Source of the DNA: Polytrichum commune
Lineage: Eukaryota > Streptophyta > Polytrichopsida > Polytrichales > Polytrichaceae
NCBI GenBank assembly: GCA_950295325.1
Contig: OX485803.1
Span: forward strand, 48,067,554-48,127,553
DNA length: 60,000 nt
Direction: 5' to 3'
The position numbers and the translations under genes are program-made. This document shows positions 23,601 to 32,900 of this stretch, piece by piece; positions within the stretch are counted from its first letter, which is position 1; each line of letters begins with the position of its first letter. Under the pieces are notes generated by a model, which saw nothing but the letters and a program-made list of their open reading frames with translations, had not been told where the DNA came from and did no database searches.

Positions 23601-26600
23601 GCACCAAATTGGTGGATACGTGAGAATTTTCGGTTGACCTAAAAAAAAATTTAAATTGATTAGATTCATGATGATATAATTTGGATAACAAAATATAAAC
23701 TAGAAATAAGTATAAAAAAATAGGTAAGAACATTACTTGTTGATGTCATGCATAGCAGTCAACAAACTTGGAATATCGTCAAGCTCGGGCGCCAAAATGA
23801 TAGAATCCACGAAGACATGACGTTCATAATCTTCGGTATATACGCGGTCAATATAATTTTTCCAAGCAAAAAATCTGTGATTTCCATCCCATATAAAAAA
23901 CATCTTGTTCTTGTATGACGTCAATGACAAATCTGTATCCAATTGAGATTCAAACAGGGCATTGGCTTGAGCCCAATTTGGGCTCCAAGATGCGCGAACC
24001 TCATCATCCACGAATTGAAAGTTTCCCTTAGAATCGGTGGCCGATATATAAAACACACGGTCACCATCACGATAACCATTAAAAAAATCAGCCTCCAATT
24101 TAGTAATGTCACCCTTCAAAGCAGGACGCACAATCGGCATAGGAACCATGCGACATAAGGGTACACGCAAGCGAGCATTAGGTCCAGCACGGATTGAGGA
24201 AATTGTGGAAGTGGAATTGACCTTTCGTTTGTTCGTAAGCTCCCACACTTTCTCTTGATAAGTTTTATTGTCACCATCATTATCTTCATCCGAATCAAAA
24301 TCATCTAGGGATTCATTTATTTTTTTTCTTTTTCTTATTATGAAGATTTAACGATATATCCTGATGATGATGAACCTGTTGAGATGGACGATCTTGAGTT
24401 GAATGCATTGTGCAATCATCATCAGTCGAAATAAGAGTCGTTCTCTCCAAATCCATTGATTCGTCCTAAAACAAATGAAATAAGTTTAATAAATAATCCA
24501 AAACCAGTAGCAACACATTAGCAATAACGTTACAAAACCAACAGCAATAGCAACAACAATAACAACATAATACCACGAACACAGGGAAAAATGACAAAAA
24601 TTATTCTACACATTGCCATTTACATCTCTAAATATTGTACGATTACGGTGGCCGCTCACCCCAAAACTACAAGGGCAGACCCTGTGCGTTAACGCACAGG
24701 GTCTGTGTGTCCAACTACAGGTCTACAAAAGTTGGGCGCGAGGTTTGCGTCGAACGACCCAAACTGTCCACCCAGTTTCGATCGAGCGACCCAAACCGCC
24801 TACAGCCAGTTTGGGTCAGATGACCCAAACTTTCTACGCGTGGTTTGGGTCGGCTGACCCAAACCATGCGGACAGTTTGGGTCGGTCGATCCAAACCATG
24901 CTCACAGTTTGGGTCGACCGACCCAAACTGTCCCCCTAGTTTGGGTCGGTCGACCCAAACTGTGAGCATGGTTTGGGTCGACCGACCCAAACTAGGGGGA
25001 CAGTTTGGGTCGGTCGACCCAAACCATGCTCACAGTTTGGGTCGACCGACCCAAACGAGGCGGACAGTTTAGGTCGACCGACCCAAACTGTCCGCAATTT
25101 ACGCCTGAATATGCGCAAATACCCTGTCATCACGAAAGTACAAACAAACCTTGTACTGCACCTGTAGATGAGAGAGCTTGCAGCGTCGAGCTAAGGTCCG
25201 ACAGATGAGAGAAAAAAGACTGAATGCTTTGGGGGTGTGGCAATTTATACTACTCGTCCCTGCAGCCATATTTAGCGTGGCTCTTCGTGGCCCTGCATAG
25301 CCGCTAGAAAGTTGTCAGCGTAGACCCTGTGCGTTAACGCACAGGGTCTACGCTGGCAACTTTGAGGCCACTGTGCGTTAGCGCATAAGGCCTGTGCGTT
25401 AACGCACAGGGCCGAGGCATGAATTTGATAAAAAACTTTGTCTGGAATTGGTAGATTTGCCAAAACTTGTAAAATCTGGAAAAAATGCTAATGGGGTCCA
25501 AAAAAAAAACAAAAATATGCTATATTATCTAAATCTCCGTAGCTAAAAATTCTTCTCATATTTTTTTTTGGTTTGAAATCATTTTCTTTTCTCATTCTTC
25601 TATCTATTTCCTTGTTTTGGGCCACCTCGTAGATTTTGGGTTTCGGGGCAAGAAAAAAATTATGCTATTTTGTGTCATTTTCTAGCTCCTATAATGTATT
25701 GCATGAATACTTGAGTAGACATATTTCTCATTTCTTGCATTCTAACCCCGTTTTGAATAGTTTTTTTGGTCCTACGCTCTGAATATCGATTTAAATTCAT
25801 ACAATAGATATTTGTTTTACTTTTAGGCTCTCCTAGTCGTTTTACCTCCCAATTTTTGGCGTTCCTAAGTTGCTCTTACAAACCCTGTGCGTTAACGCAC
25901 AGGGTTTTAGCTCCGAACTTTGGCCTTCCTAAGTTGCGCTTACAAATCCTGTGCGTTAACGCACAGGGTTTCTCCTCCCAACTTTTTGCCACCTAAGTTG
26001 CTCTTACAAACCCTGTGCATTAACGCACAGGGTTTCCCTTCCTAACTTTTGGCCTTCCTAAGTTGCTATTACAAACCCTGTGCGTTAACGCACAGGGTTT
26101 TAGCTCCCAACTTTTGGCCTCCCTAAGTTGCTCTTATAAACCCTCTGCGTTAACGTGTAGGGTTTTACCTCCCAACTTCTCGACTCCTAAGTTGCTCTTA
26201 TAAACCCTCTGCGTTAACGTATAGGGTTTTACCTCCCAACTTCTGGCCTCCTAAGTTGCTTTTATAAACCCTCTGCGTTAATGTATAGGGTTTTACCTCC
26301 CAACTTCTCGACTCCTAAGTTGCTCTTATAAACCCTCTGCGTTAACGTATAGGGTTTTACCTCCCAACTTCTTGACTCCTAAGTTGCTCTTATAAACCCT
26401 CTGCGTTCTCCTCCTGACTTCTAGCCTTCCTACATTTTTGTTATATACCATGTGCATTAACGTATAGGGTTTCTCCTCTCCAATTTCTAACCTCTATAAA
26501 TTGCTACTACAGGACATGTGAGTGAACGTACAAGGTTCTCCATCCTAACTTACAACTTATGCACTATCAAATTATGTGAACGTTGAACTGACTTACCTTT

Positions 26601-26878
26601 TTGTTTGTCATCTTCTTTGAACCCGTCTTCAATTCGGACTCTGATACACGATCGTCTACATCTTCTTTGCTCTTTGCACCTTCATCATCCTCCATCGCAT
26701 CAAAATCCAGTGTCTTCATAGTTTCCTCTACCATACTCAACAAGTTTCTTTTCCCTTTCTTATTTGCATTCTTCTTTCCCACACTCAGTCTGAATCTCTT
26801 TTTCTCGGAAGTGAAATACAAAGCTTTCCTACGTCTTCTCTTCGGCCTCACGGGTGTTCTCTCTACATCGTCCACCAT
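20638..26878 (-). CDS. ParB-like / permuted DNA methyltransferase-like protein of a transposon
   Basis: Eight exons placed by GT-AG sites and phase: 26597-26878, 23737-24465, 23450-23638, 22719-23344, 21988-22627, 21549-21893, 20999-21456 and 20638-20890; together 3,522 bases. Exon 1 has an NLS-like KRRRRK. Exon 2 carries a ParB-like block, FFIWDGNHRFFAW (core 23862-23888). Exon 6 holds the strand before motif IV, VDLVFLQFPDG, with LQFP (21816-21827) where active amino-methyltransferases have DPPY. Exon 7 has an SAM-binding motif I, VDLTCSTGA (21193-21213), then GRHLLAFEGD. The order IV before I is that of beta-class enzymes. Two single-base homopolymer shifts, one extra T at 24320-24327 and one missing in a 6-base run near 23470, offset each other. 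ParB-methyltransferase fusions are known in phages and bacteria. The missing DPPY suggests DNA binding without methylation, but this is unproved. Confidence 0.75.
24680..24701. repeat. isolated 22-bp perfect palindrome (GTTAAC centre)
   Basis: CCCTGTGCGTT followed by its exact complement, extended by CAGA/TCTG. Same motif as the 64-bp array at 25883-26535. It lies in intron 1 of the methyltransferase-like gene, next to the 32-bp array. Confidence 0.9.
24742..25088. repeat. 32-bp array of 22-bp palindromes, array 1
   Basis: Units of the form GTTTGGGTCG, two centre bases, then CGACCCAAAC start at 24777, 24809, 24843, 24875, 24907, 24939, 24971, 25003, 25035 and 25067, plus one decayed unit at 24742. 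From 24843 the spacing is exactly 32 bp. The centre bases are mostly GT or AC. The 10-base spacers themselves occur in complementary pairs (TGTGAGCATG with CATGCTCACA; TGTCCCCCTA with TAGGGGGACA), giving nested palindromes. It lies in intron 1 of the methyltransferase-like gene. Confidence 0.95.
25321..25412. repeat. two to three GTTAAC-centred palindromes
   Basis: A 30-bp perfect palindrome at 25321-25350 (TAGACCCTGTGCGTT and its complement), a decayed one near 25370-25390 (CTGTGCGTTAGCGCATA), and a third at 25389-25412 (GGCCTGTGCGTT and complement). Between this and the 64-bp array (25413-25860) is plain AT-rich intron. Confidence 0.9.
25883..26535. repeat. 64-bp array of GTTAAC-centred palindromes
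   Basis: CCCTGTGCGTT with its complement starts at 25883, 25947, 26011, 26076, 26141, 26205, 26269, 26333 and 26397, with more decayed units at about 26449 and 26511. The spacing is 64-65 bp. The rest of each unit is CTAAGTTGCTCTTACAAA before and TTTTACCTCCCAACTTCT after. The first four units keep the palindrome; from 26141 onward the right arm changes to ACGTGTAG or ACGTATAG and the left arm to CTCTGCG. It lies in intron 1 of the methyltransferase-like gene. Confidence 0.95.
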
Positions 26879-27400
26879 CGTTGGTGTCTATGATATGTTT
26901 TCTATCAGGTACTATCATTTATTCTTCCAATGTATCTATCTCACAAAATCCGGCGTATATTATGATCACATGTTGTAATTGGCGTTCAATGAGCGAGATA
27001 TTTCGACGCGTTTGTCATTATGTGTTTATTTTTGTTATATCCGCCAAAATTTTCTGACACCTACTTTGTTCTATTCATAATGATCAATAATTTATTTTTC
27101 CAACCAATTTTAATTCTTTCTACATCTACGTCAGTCCACACATATATATTTTAAATTTCTACCAATATTTTTAGTATTTGACGCCATTTTGTGTATATCT
27201 TGCTCGTAAATATTCTCTGACTATTATTGTGTTATGTCCACTTCTGTATTATTAGATGCTATGTATCACACGCTTTCATCTCCATCCATTATTGTATCAC
27301 ACGTTTTCATTTCCATTCATTTCCTCACACAACTCTATACAAAAGTAACATTCACCCCATATTCTTGTGATGTATTGTTCATATGTTCTTTTGATTTTCT
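26879..27400. promoter_or_regulatory. divergent promoter region of the Mutator-like element
   Basis: This 522-bp AT-rich spacer separates the start codons of the two divergent genes and must hold both promoters. I see no palindrome units in it. A TATATATTTT stretch lies near 27143. The shared spacer implies possible joint regulation. Confidence 0.5.
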
Positions 27401-30400
27401 ATGGCTACCATTAGAGCTCATGGATCTTTTGTTCCCTTCATCTTGCCACTCCAAGATGGTGGTCATGTGAGTGTTTCAGAGGATTTACTTAGTTTGAGAT
27501 TCAACCTCCAGATAGGAACCATGTATTTAGAGCATGAGATGTACTCTGCAAATGGAGAGGTGTATGAAACGATTTTGGTTCCAAAAAATAGAACTGATGT
27601 TGGTTTTATGTGGATCCTAGGACCTGGTTCATTTAGGGTGATAGGACTTTCTGAGTCTCAGATGCAAGTTTCAACTGTCATTTTGACAAACGAATCCGGT
27701 ACATCCACAGTTCAAATTCCCTCTATCGCACCTGTTAAGGTGGAACTCCTTGATGATAGTGTGTTTGTGCTATCAGATTCAGAAGATGACATTTGTGCAT
27801 CTATTGATCTTTCAAACACATCGCCATTTCCATTTAGAAGTGTTCATTCTACTCCTTCCCAACTTCCTATACATGTAGCCAAATCCCCTTGCGGTCTTAT
27901 GTACAAGAAGGTGGTTCCCCAAATCTCACCTTCTCAACGTCCTCCACTACACCCTTCACCTTCATCTACAGGGTTGACTATGATTGATGCCTTGAAGCTG
28001 ACAAAGTCAAGAAAAAGATCAAAGTCCGATCTTGCATCCATTGATTTTGACAGTATAGATGTTCGTGAAGTCAAGTACTTACCATCTTCTTTTAATGGTG
28101 ATGTTTTGTTTCTCTTGCCTCCTGTGGCACTCAAAGCTCCAAATACGTATGGTTGCTCAATGGACGGCATGGACAAGATGTGCGACGGTCACCCTTGGTG
28201 CACCACCAAAACCACGAATATCCAAAATGACTTTGAACTGTCTTTCCGGCGCTCTACTTGTGCTGGTCATCTCGAATGTCATAATGACTACTGTGATTAC
28301 ATGAATCGCAATGGGGGCCTCCGGAACAACACTGAATGGGCCGGTTCAACTCCTATCCCATTTGTTGTGGGTGTTGTTCCCCCTACTAAGTCCACTGTCG
28401 AGTGTAAGGTATGTCGTTCCACACCTGTATGCATTGCTTTGTGTAATGCTCGAATCATATACATCCAGTCCACATCCGTTGGAATGTCCAGGGCTTGCAT
28501 TCATCTTGGTGTACATGATCACCCTGTGGCCAATGGCACATACCGTGAATCATTGGACATGGCATACCAATGCGTTGCAAATGAGGTATTGAAAACACCC
28601 ACAGCAAAAAATTCAGCCATAGTTATGGCGGCGAGCAAACAATTCTTGGCCGATTACCTTCTCAAATCTCCCGCAAATGTCGAAGGCCATCACTTGGTTG
28701 GTTCATCCCTAGAGGTCGTCATGGACAAATTCAGCACTCTTGCGTCTCCAAATTGTCGTAACTTTGTATCTGGATCAAAGCGTTTTTTGCGTAGTGGAAT
28801 GGGAACTATGGATAGTATTATGGCGCTCAAAGACCACTCTGCTTTCAAATTCGTCCATGGTAGTCGGTTCCCAGGGCAGTCAAAGGACAAAGTGTTTATT
28901 TTCAAGATGTCTGTAGACCTTCCAGGTAGTGGTGTGGAGCTTGTGAAGAGGATGCAAGTCGGTGGGGATATGGAGAATTCATGGATTATGTTTGACCATG
29001 TCAAACGTTTGAAGGACTGGACGACCATGGCTTTCCATGTGTACGACAGTCGATACTGTAAAGTGTTGACTATTGCGTGTTGTGACATGCAATCTGAAGA
29101 TGGTGCAGCACAAATTCTCTTTTGGGAAAATTTGAATGCTGTCATGGCAGAAAATGGTGTACCAAACGTAAACTTCAAAGGATTTATGGCTGATAGTGCT
29201 CAAGCTAATTGGAATGCGGTGAGGGCGATTTACGGGGATGGTGATCCAAGTCTACCCATGGTTGCACGTGAGCGTACATGTCTTTTCCATTGGTCCGCAA
29301 GCTTGGATAAGGTGACCCAAAAGTATATCAAACCATCATTGCAATTTCAACACAAACAAATATGCAAGGATTACAAAGACGCGAAAACAATGGACGACGC
29401 TGAGACCAAGTACCATGTGATTCGTTCTTGGTGGTTGTCATCTGGAGCTGCCTCCGAAGAAGGCATCCTTGGCCTTTCAGAGTGGTTGGGATTTTGGCAC
29501 TTTCGTTACAGACAATGGGGTGGCCATATGCTACTTGTAAGTACATATCAAACTTCATTATTCAATGTAATATATCTTATGTTTTTCTTATCTTTGTTTT
29601 TCTGTGTTGTTCATAGGATATGACAATAGAAAAACGTGCGGGAATGCCAACATGCAACCTTGCAGAGACTGTACACAACAAACAACAAACAGTTTGGGTC
29701 GTTCGACCCAAACGTGGCAGCCATTTTGGGTCGAACAACCCAAACTGCGCAAACAGTTTCGGTCGTTCGACCCAAACCTTGTAGGCAGTTTCGGTCGTTC
29801 GACCCAAACCTTGTATGCAGTTTGAGTCGAACGACCCAAATTGCGCAAACAGTTTCGGTCGTTCGACCCAAACCTTGTAGGCAGTTTGGGTCGTTCGACC
29901 CAAACGTGGCAGCCATTTTGGGTCGAACGACCCAAACCTAGATATATAATCTATCTTATGTTTGTCTTATCCTTGTATTTGTGTGTTGTTCATAGGATAT
30001 GACAATAGAAGAGCGTGCAGAAATGCCAACATGCAACCTTGCAGAGACTGTACACAACAAATGGCTCCAACAGTCCGGCAACAAGATGACTTGTTTATAT
30101 GAAGCTACAGTGGACGACATGATCCGTGCCTTCATGCAAATTGCAAATTACCGGACATGGTTGAAAGGGGGGTCTGATGGTAAAGGTCCTGATTCGGCCT
30201 CCTTGAAACTCAAAGCAGCTGCCAGGTGTGGAGATCCAAAAATGTTGGCTGATGCCATGAAGTCTTACCCAGGGGCAGAAGACGTCAACACTAGAGATTG
30301 TGCATTGGAAGGGTCAGAACTCTTTGGTTCTACCAAACGCAAACTCAACCTACCACCGGGTGCTGATTGTGACTCTCATCGACCCGACAAAGTGAACTAT

Positions 30401-31363
30401 TCCATTCCTCGTCCCAACACCCGAGCAACTCGTCAACGCATAGAGGAATCGTTGAGTTCTGCAATTCATGATGTGGCTCATACTACATCCGTGTTAGAGA
30501 CTGATTGTCTTGCTTCCAACTGGCACATTGCAAGATTACCACCCAACTCAGCCAAACGATGTTGGGCACTGCAGGCCATTACATGGACTATGTGCAATGC
30601 TAAAATCGGGACTGGGAAACATGGCACACCTGCCCCAACATACAAAGGGCTCAGGAAGGAATTTCGATCTCCCAACAATGTGGAGTATGAATTTTGGTTT
30701 TGCCCTGACGACATCAAGCGTTGTGTGAGTGGCAGTAAGAAGAAATATGTGTTGGACTGGCCTATAGTACCCAACACGTGGCCGGTGAAGATAGGTACCA
30801 ATCTATCGAGAGAGGAGGTTTTGGCACTTGAAGATGCTGGATTTCAACTACAGCAGAGGGAGGCATTGTCCCCTCGTCGTAGGCTTTCAACAATTGCAAC
30901 TCTCCCCATCCCTCGCTCGTATTTTTCTATACCACCAAACCCGGATGCCCACCCTACATTCAGGTTTGGGAAGACAGTGCGTCGTAATCCAACAGCACCG
31001 CTAGCGGATCACAAAAACAAATGGGAGAGTGCCGGACTCATGGAGGGTTACTATGTGGTTGGGATCACTGCCATTCCATATCCGGGCTTTGGAGTGATAA
31101 TCAACATTGTCTCCAAGCAGGATATCACCTACCATGTGACAATTGGCGACATCCCGCATTGCACATGCCCGGATTTCACGAAAATGTCCTCTCATGCATT
31201 GGGAAAGAAAGGAAAATGGGTGTATTGTAAACATCTTTATTATGTGTTTAGATTTTTGTGCAAGGTGGATTACGAGAGTGATAAGTTCATTCATGCACCT
31301 ACATATACCTATAATGAGGTCATGCGACTACTTGAACTTGCTGGTATTGTAGAATGTGAGTAG
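27401..31363 (+). CDS. Mutator-like transposase with SWIM zinc finger
   Basis: Two exons, 27401-29536 and 29996-31363, joined in phase 0, giving 1,167 codons with no stop. Residues 121-130, VFVLSDSEDD, look like a SUMO-interacting motif. Residues 257-375 hold a Cys/His cluster (CAGHLECHNDYCDY, CKVCRSTPVC, HLGVHDH) like the GCM/WRKY-type zinc fingers of MULE transposases. The DDE-like core covers about 540-710: VYDSRYCKVLTIACCD, then FKGFMADSAQANWNAVRAI, then ERTCLFHW, then EEGILGLSEWLGFWHFRYRQWG. The C-terminus has a SWIM finger C1101-x-C1103-x19-C1123-x-H1125. The function is cut-and-paste transposition in the nucleus. The intron contains palindrome array 2 and a duplicated acceptor. The ATG chosen opens the frame and fits the divergent layout. 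The gene looks intact. Confidence 0.9.
29573..30062 (+). repeat. direct duplication of the splice acceptor and exon start, flanking array 2
   Basis: About 115 bp at 29573-29690 recurs at 29951-30062: ...TGTGTTGTTCATAG/GATATGACAATAGAA... through CTTGCAGAGACTGTACACAAC. Both copies keep the pyrimidine tract and AG. Only the second leads into the long exon. The first copy, starting at 29617, runs in frame into the palindrome array and stops at TAG 29782-29784. Confidence 0.9.
29692..29937. repeat. 32-bp array of 22-bp palindromes, array 2
   Basis: Eight units start at 29692, 29724, 29756, 29788, 29820, 29852, 29884 and 29916, exactly 32 bp apart. The consensus is GTTTGGGTCG, TT or AA, CGACCCAAAC, with one G-to-C change (GTTTCGGTCG) in several. 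The half-site and period are the same as array 1 but the centre bases differ (TT/AA instead of GT/AC). It lies in the only intron of the transposase gene, between the duplicated acceptors. Confidence 0.95.
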
Positions 31364-31503
31364 TATTGCAAGTGTTCTATTAAACAACATATATTTCAAT
31401 GTCAATAAATGACATGTTTTGGTTTGGATTATTATAATAAAAATTAGCAATGGACTGAAAGTATTTCAAATGATTCAGTAACTTCATTTCTATTTAGACT
31501 ACA

Positions 31504-31850
31504 CCCAACCGTGAGCGGTTTCATTTATTCATACGGATAAATAATAACAAGTTTCTAAAAATAAAAAATAATTAAGAAGATTCTACGCACATCCGCGTAG
31601 TAATGTCTTCTTGGTATCCGCCTATAGATTATTCCTTCTTTATCACTAGCTCAATTTGGGATAGCACCAGTCAATGTAACCAACCGGATTCGAACCCGGG
31701 CTGATCCAGACCTAATACCAGTCTCTTACACAACTCGCATCCACAGGCGGATGTCTCAAAACCTAGTAACTACCTACATATTGACAATTTCTATTATCTA
31801 ATTTCCTTGTTTTTGTAGATTGTGGGCCTTAATTCAACCCGTGAGCGGTT
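31504..31850 (-). mobile_element. possible SINE-like insertion with a tRNA-type B box
   Basis: On the minus strand GGTTCGAATCCGG (about 31684-31697 on the plus strand) matches the RNA polymerase III B box. It is preceded by GTGTAAGAGACTGGTATTAGGTCTGGATC, whose A-box match is weak. The region is flanked by CCGTGAGCGGTTT at about 31508 and 31838. That repeat contains the element's own heptamer (TGAGCGG), so it may not be a target duplication. No cloverleaf folds by eye, so I do not call a tRNA. Confidence 0.4.
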
Positions 31851-31865
31851 TGAGTGGCTCACAAT

Positions 31866-32055
31866 TATGGCACCTACATATACGTATAATGAGGTTATGC
31901 ACCTACTTGAATTTGCTGTTGTTGTAGAATGTGAGTAGTTGTACAAGTGTTGGTTGTAACTACATGTATAAGGATGTCAATAAATTACATGTATTTGTTT
32001 GGATTATTATAATAAAAATCAGCAATGTATTGAAAGTGCTTTAAATGATCCATGG
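31866..32055 (+). repeat. degenerate duplicate of the transposase gene 3' end
   Basis: Repeats 31300-31475: CACCTACATATACGTATAATGAGG..., GTAGAATGTGAGTAG (stop codon included), then the trailer TCAATAAATTACATG...TTTGGATTATTATAATAAAAATCAGCAATG. It is separated from the original by the SINE-like region and has no independent coding role. Confidence 0.85.
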
Positions 32056-32184
32056 CAATAGGGCCCTTTCACTTATGTTTCATTTAAAATACTTGCAATT
32101 TACAATTGAAAATATGCAATTAATTTGTCAAAATTGTGGTTGTGTACCCTAAACCCGTGTGTCTTTACTAAATTTGGATTCATT

Positions 32185-32268
32185 GCTCATATGTTACTGC
32201 TCATTGCTCATGTGTTACTGCTCACCGCTCACCGCTTACTGCTCATCGCTCATAAGATAGCTTCCCTC
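32185..32268 (-). repeat. right terminal repeat of the Mutator-like element
   Basis: Read inward on the minus strand: GAGGGAAGCTATCTTATGAG, then heptamers TGAGCGA, TGAGCAG, TAAGCGG, TGAGCGG, TGAGCAG, TAACACA, TGAGCAA, TGAGCAG. It is longer but more varied than the left end. Confidence 0.8.
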
Positions 32269-32900
32269 GAGGTTGCGGATGGCTCCGTCATGTGTAGCCG
32301 TGGGGGAGGTTGCTAGCCAATAGGGGGTAGCGTGCGCTATGTGGATGTGTGGCGTTTCTTCCGGTTTGTCTTTGAGTGTTCCTTCGTTGGCTAGTGTGTC
32401 CGCCATTTCATTGCCACTAATTCCCGTGTGCGCGCGTACTTTGTGTATGTGTATCATGTGTGGGGTCCAATATATTTGGTGAACGATGGCTGCTATGAGT
32501 AATTTATCTGGATGATGGTGTTGGGATGTTGGATGTGGTTATTTATTAGGTAGATGCTGTTGAGACTATTTGTGAATATATGTGTGTCTATTTGGGTGGT
32601 TTGTATGGTTTTTAAGGCTATAAGTATGGCATTAAGCTTGGCTCTTAGAATGTTTGGGTAGCCCGGTAATCTTTCTGCTATTTGGGTATTGTTGTTGGGG
32701 CTATATACCCCTGAGCCTGTGGTGTTGCCGACTATTTGTCCTTCGGAATTTTTGGAAGGTGGGATGAAGGACCCATCCGTATATATGCATTGTTGTGGGT
32801 GGTATTTGAGGGGGTGTATGTGGTTGTATGCGGTGGGTAGGGGTAGTGTTATATTGTTGTTGGGGGGGGGGGGGTGTTGTCTTTGGGGGCGGTTTTCCAT
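32236..32900 (-). pseudogene. LINE RNase H domain, interrupted by a transposon
   Basis: RNase H fold with IYTDGSF (first Asp), ...LRAKLNAIL where the family has Glu, ...IFTNSLNS where the family has Asp, and KVRAHTGISGNEMADTLAN. A frame change occurs near 32500. The reading frame is cut at ...HDGAIRNL by the Mutator-like element. It resumes at 20440 with HTFIMKDHENRE, and removing the element and one 10-bp duplication restores the frame. The two lost acidic residues are both G-to-A changes on the coding strand. Confidence 0.8.

Larger units (their letters stand above)
20441..32268. mobile_element. 11.8-kb Mutator-like element with transposase and ParB/methyltransferase-like genes
   Basis: The ends share CTATCTTATGAGCG in inverted orientation (20449- and -32260). 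They are flanked by the 10-bp duplication GAGGTTGCGG (20431-20440 and 32269-32278), of Mutator type. Inside each end the heptamer TGAGCRR is repeated many times. Contents: a minus-strand ParB/methyltransferase-like gene (20638-26878), a divergent plus-strand SWIM transposase gene (27401-31363), and three palindrome arrays. The insertion site is inside the RNase H frame of the LINE. Both genes are largely intact, so it is the youngest layer of the nest or one of the youngest. Confidence 0.9.

Noticed and set aside
24613-25208. Long overlapping frames on both strands over array 1, with repeated peptides such as GRSTQTM..VWVDRPK
   Set aside because: They follow the 32-bp palindrome array, appear on both strands alike, and lie in an intron; the periodicity is of the DNA, not a protein.
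24742-26535. CRISPR array (regular repeats with spacers)
   Set aside because: Repeats are near-perfect palindromes, spacers are themselves repeated or complementary, and the context is a eukaryotic transposon intron.
29577-29941. Similar repetitive frames over array 2
   Set aside because: Same reason: palindrome-array artefacts in the transposase intron.
31681-31760. tRNA gene
   Set aside because: Only the T-arm/B-box is convincing; no acceptor stem or full cloverleaf could be paired by eye.
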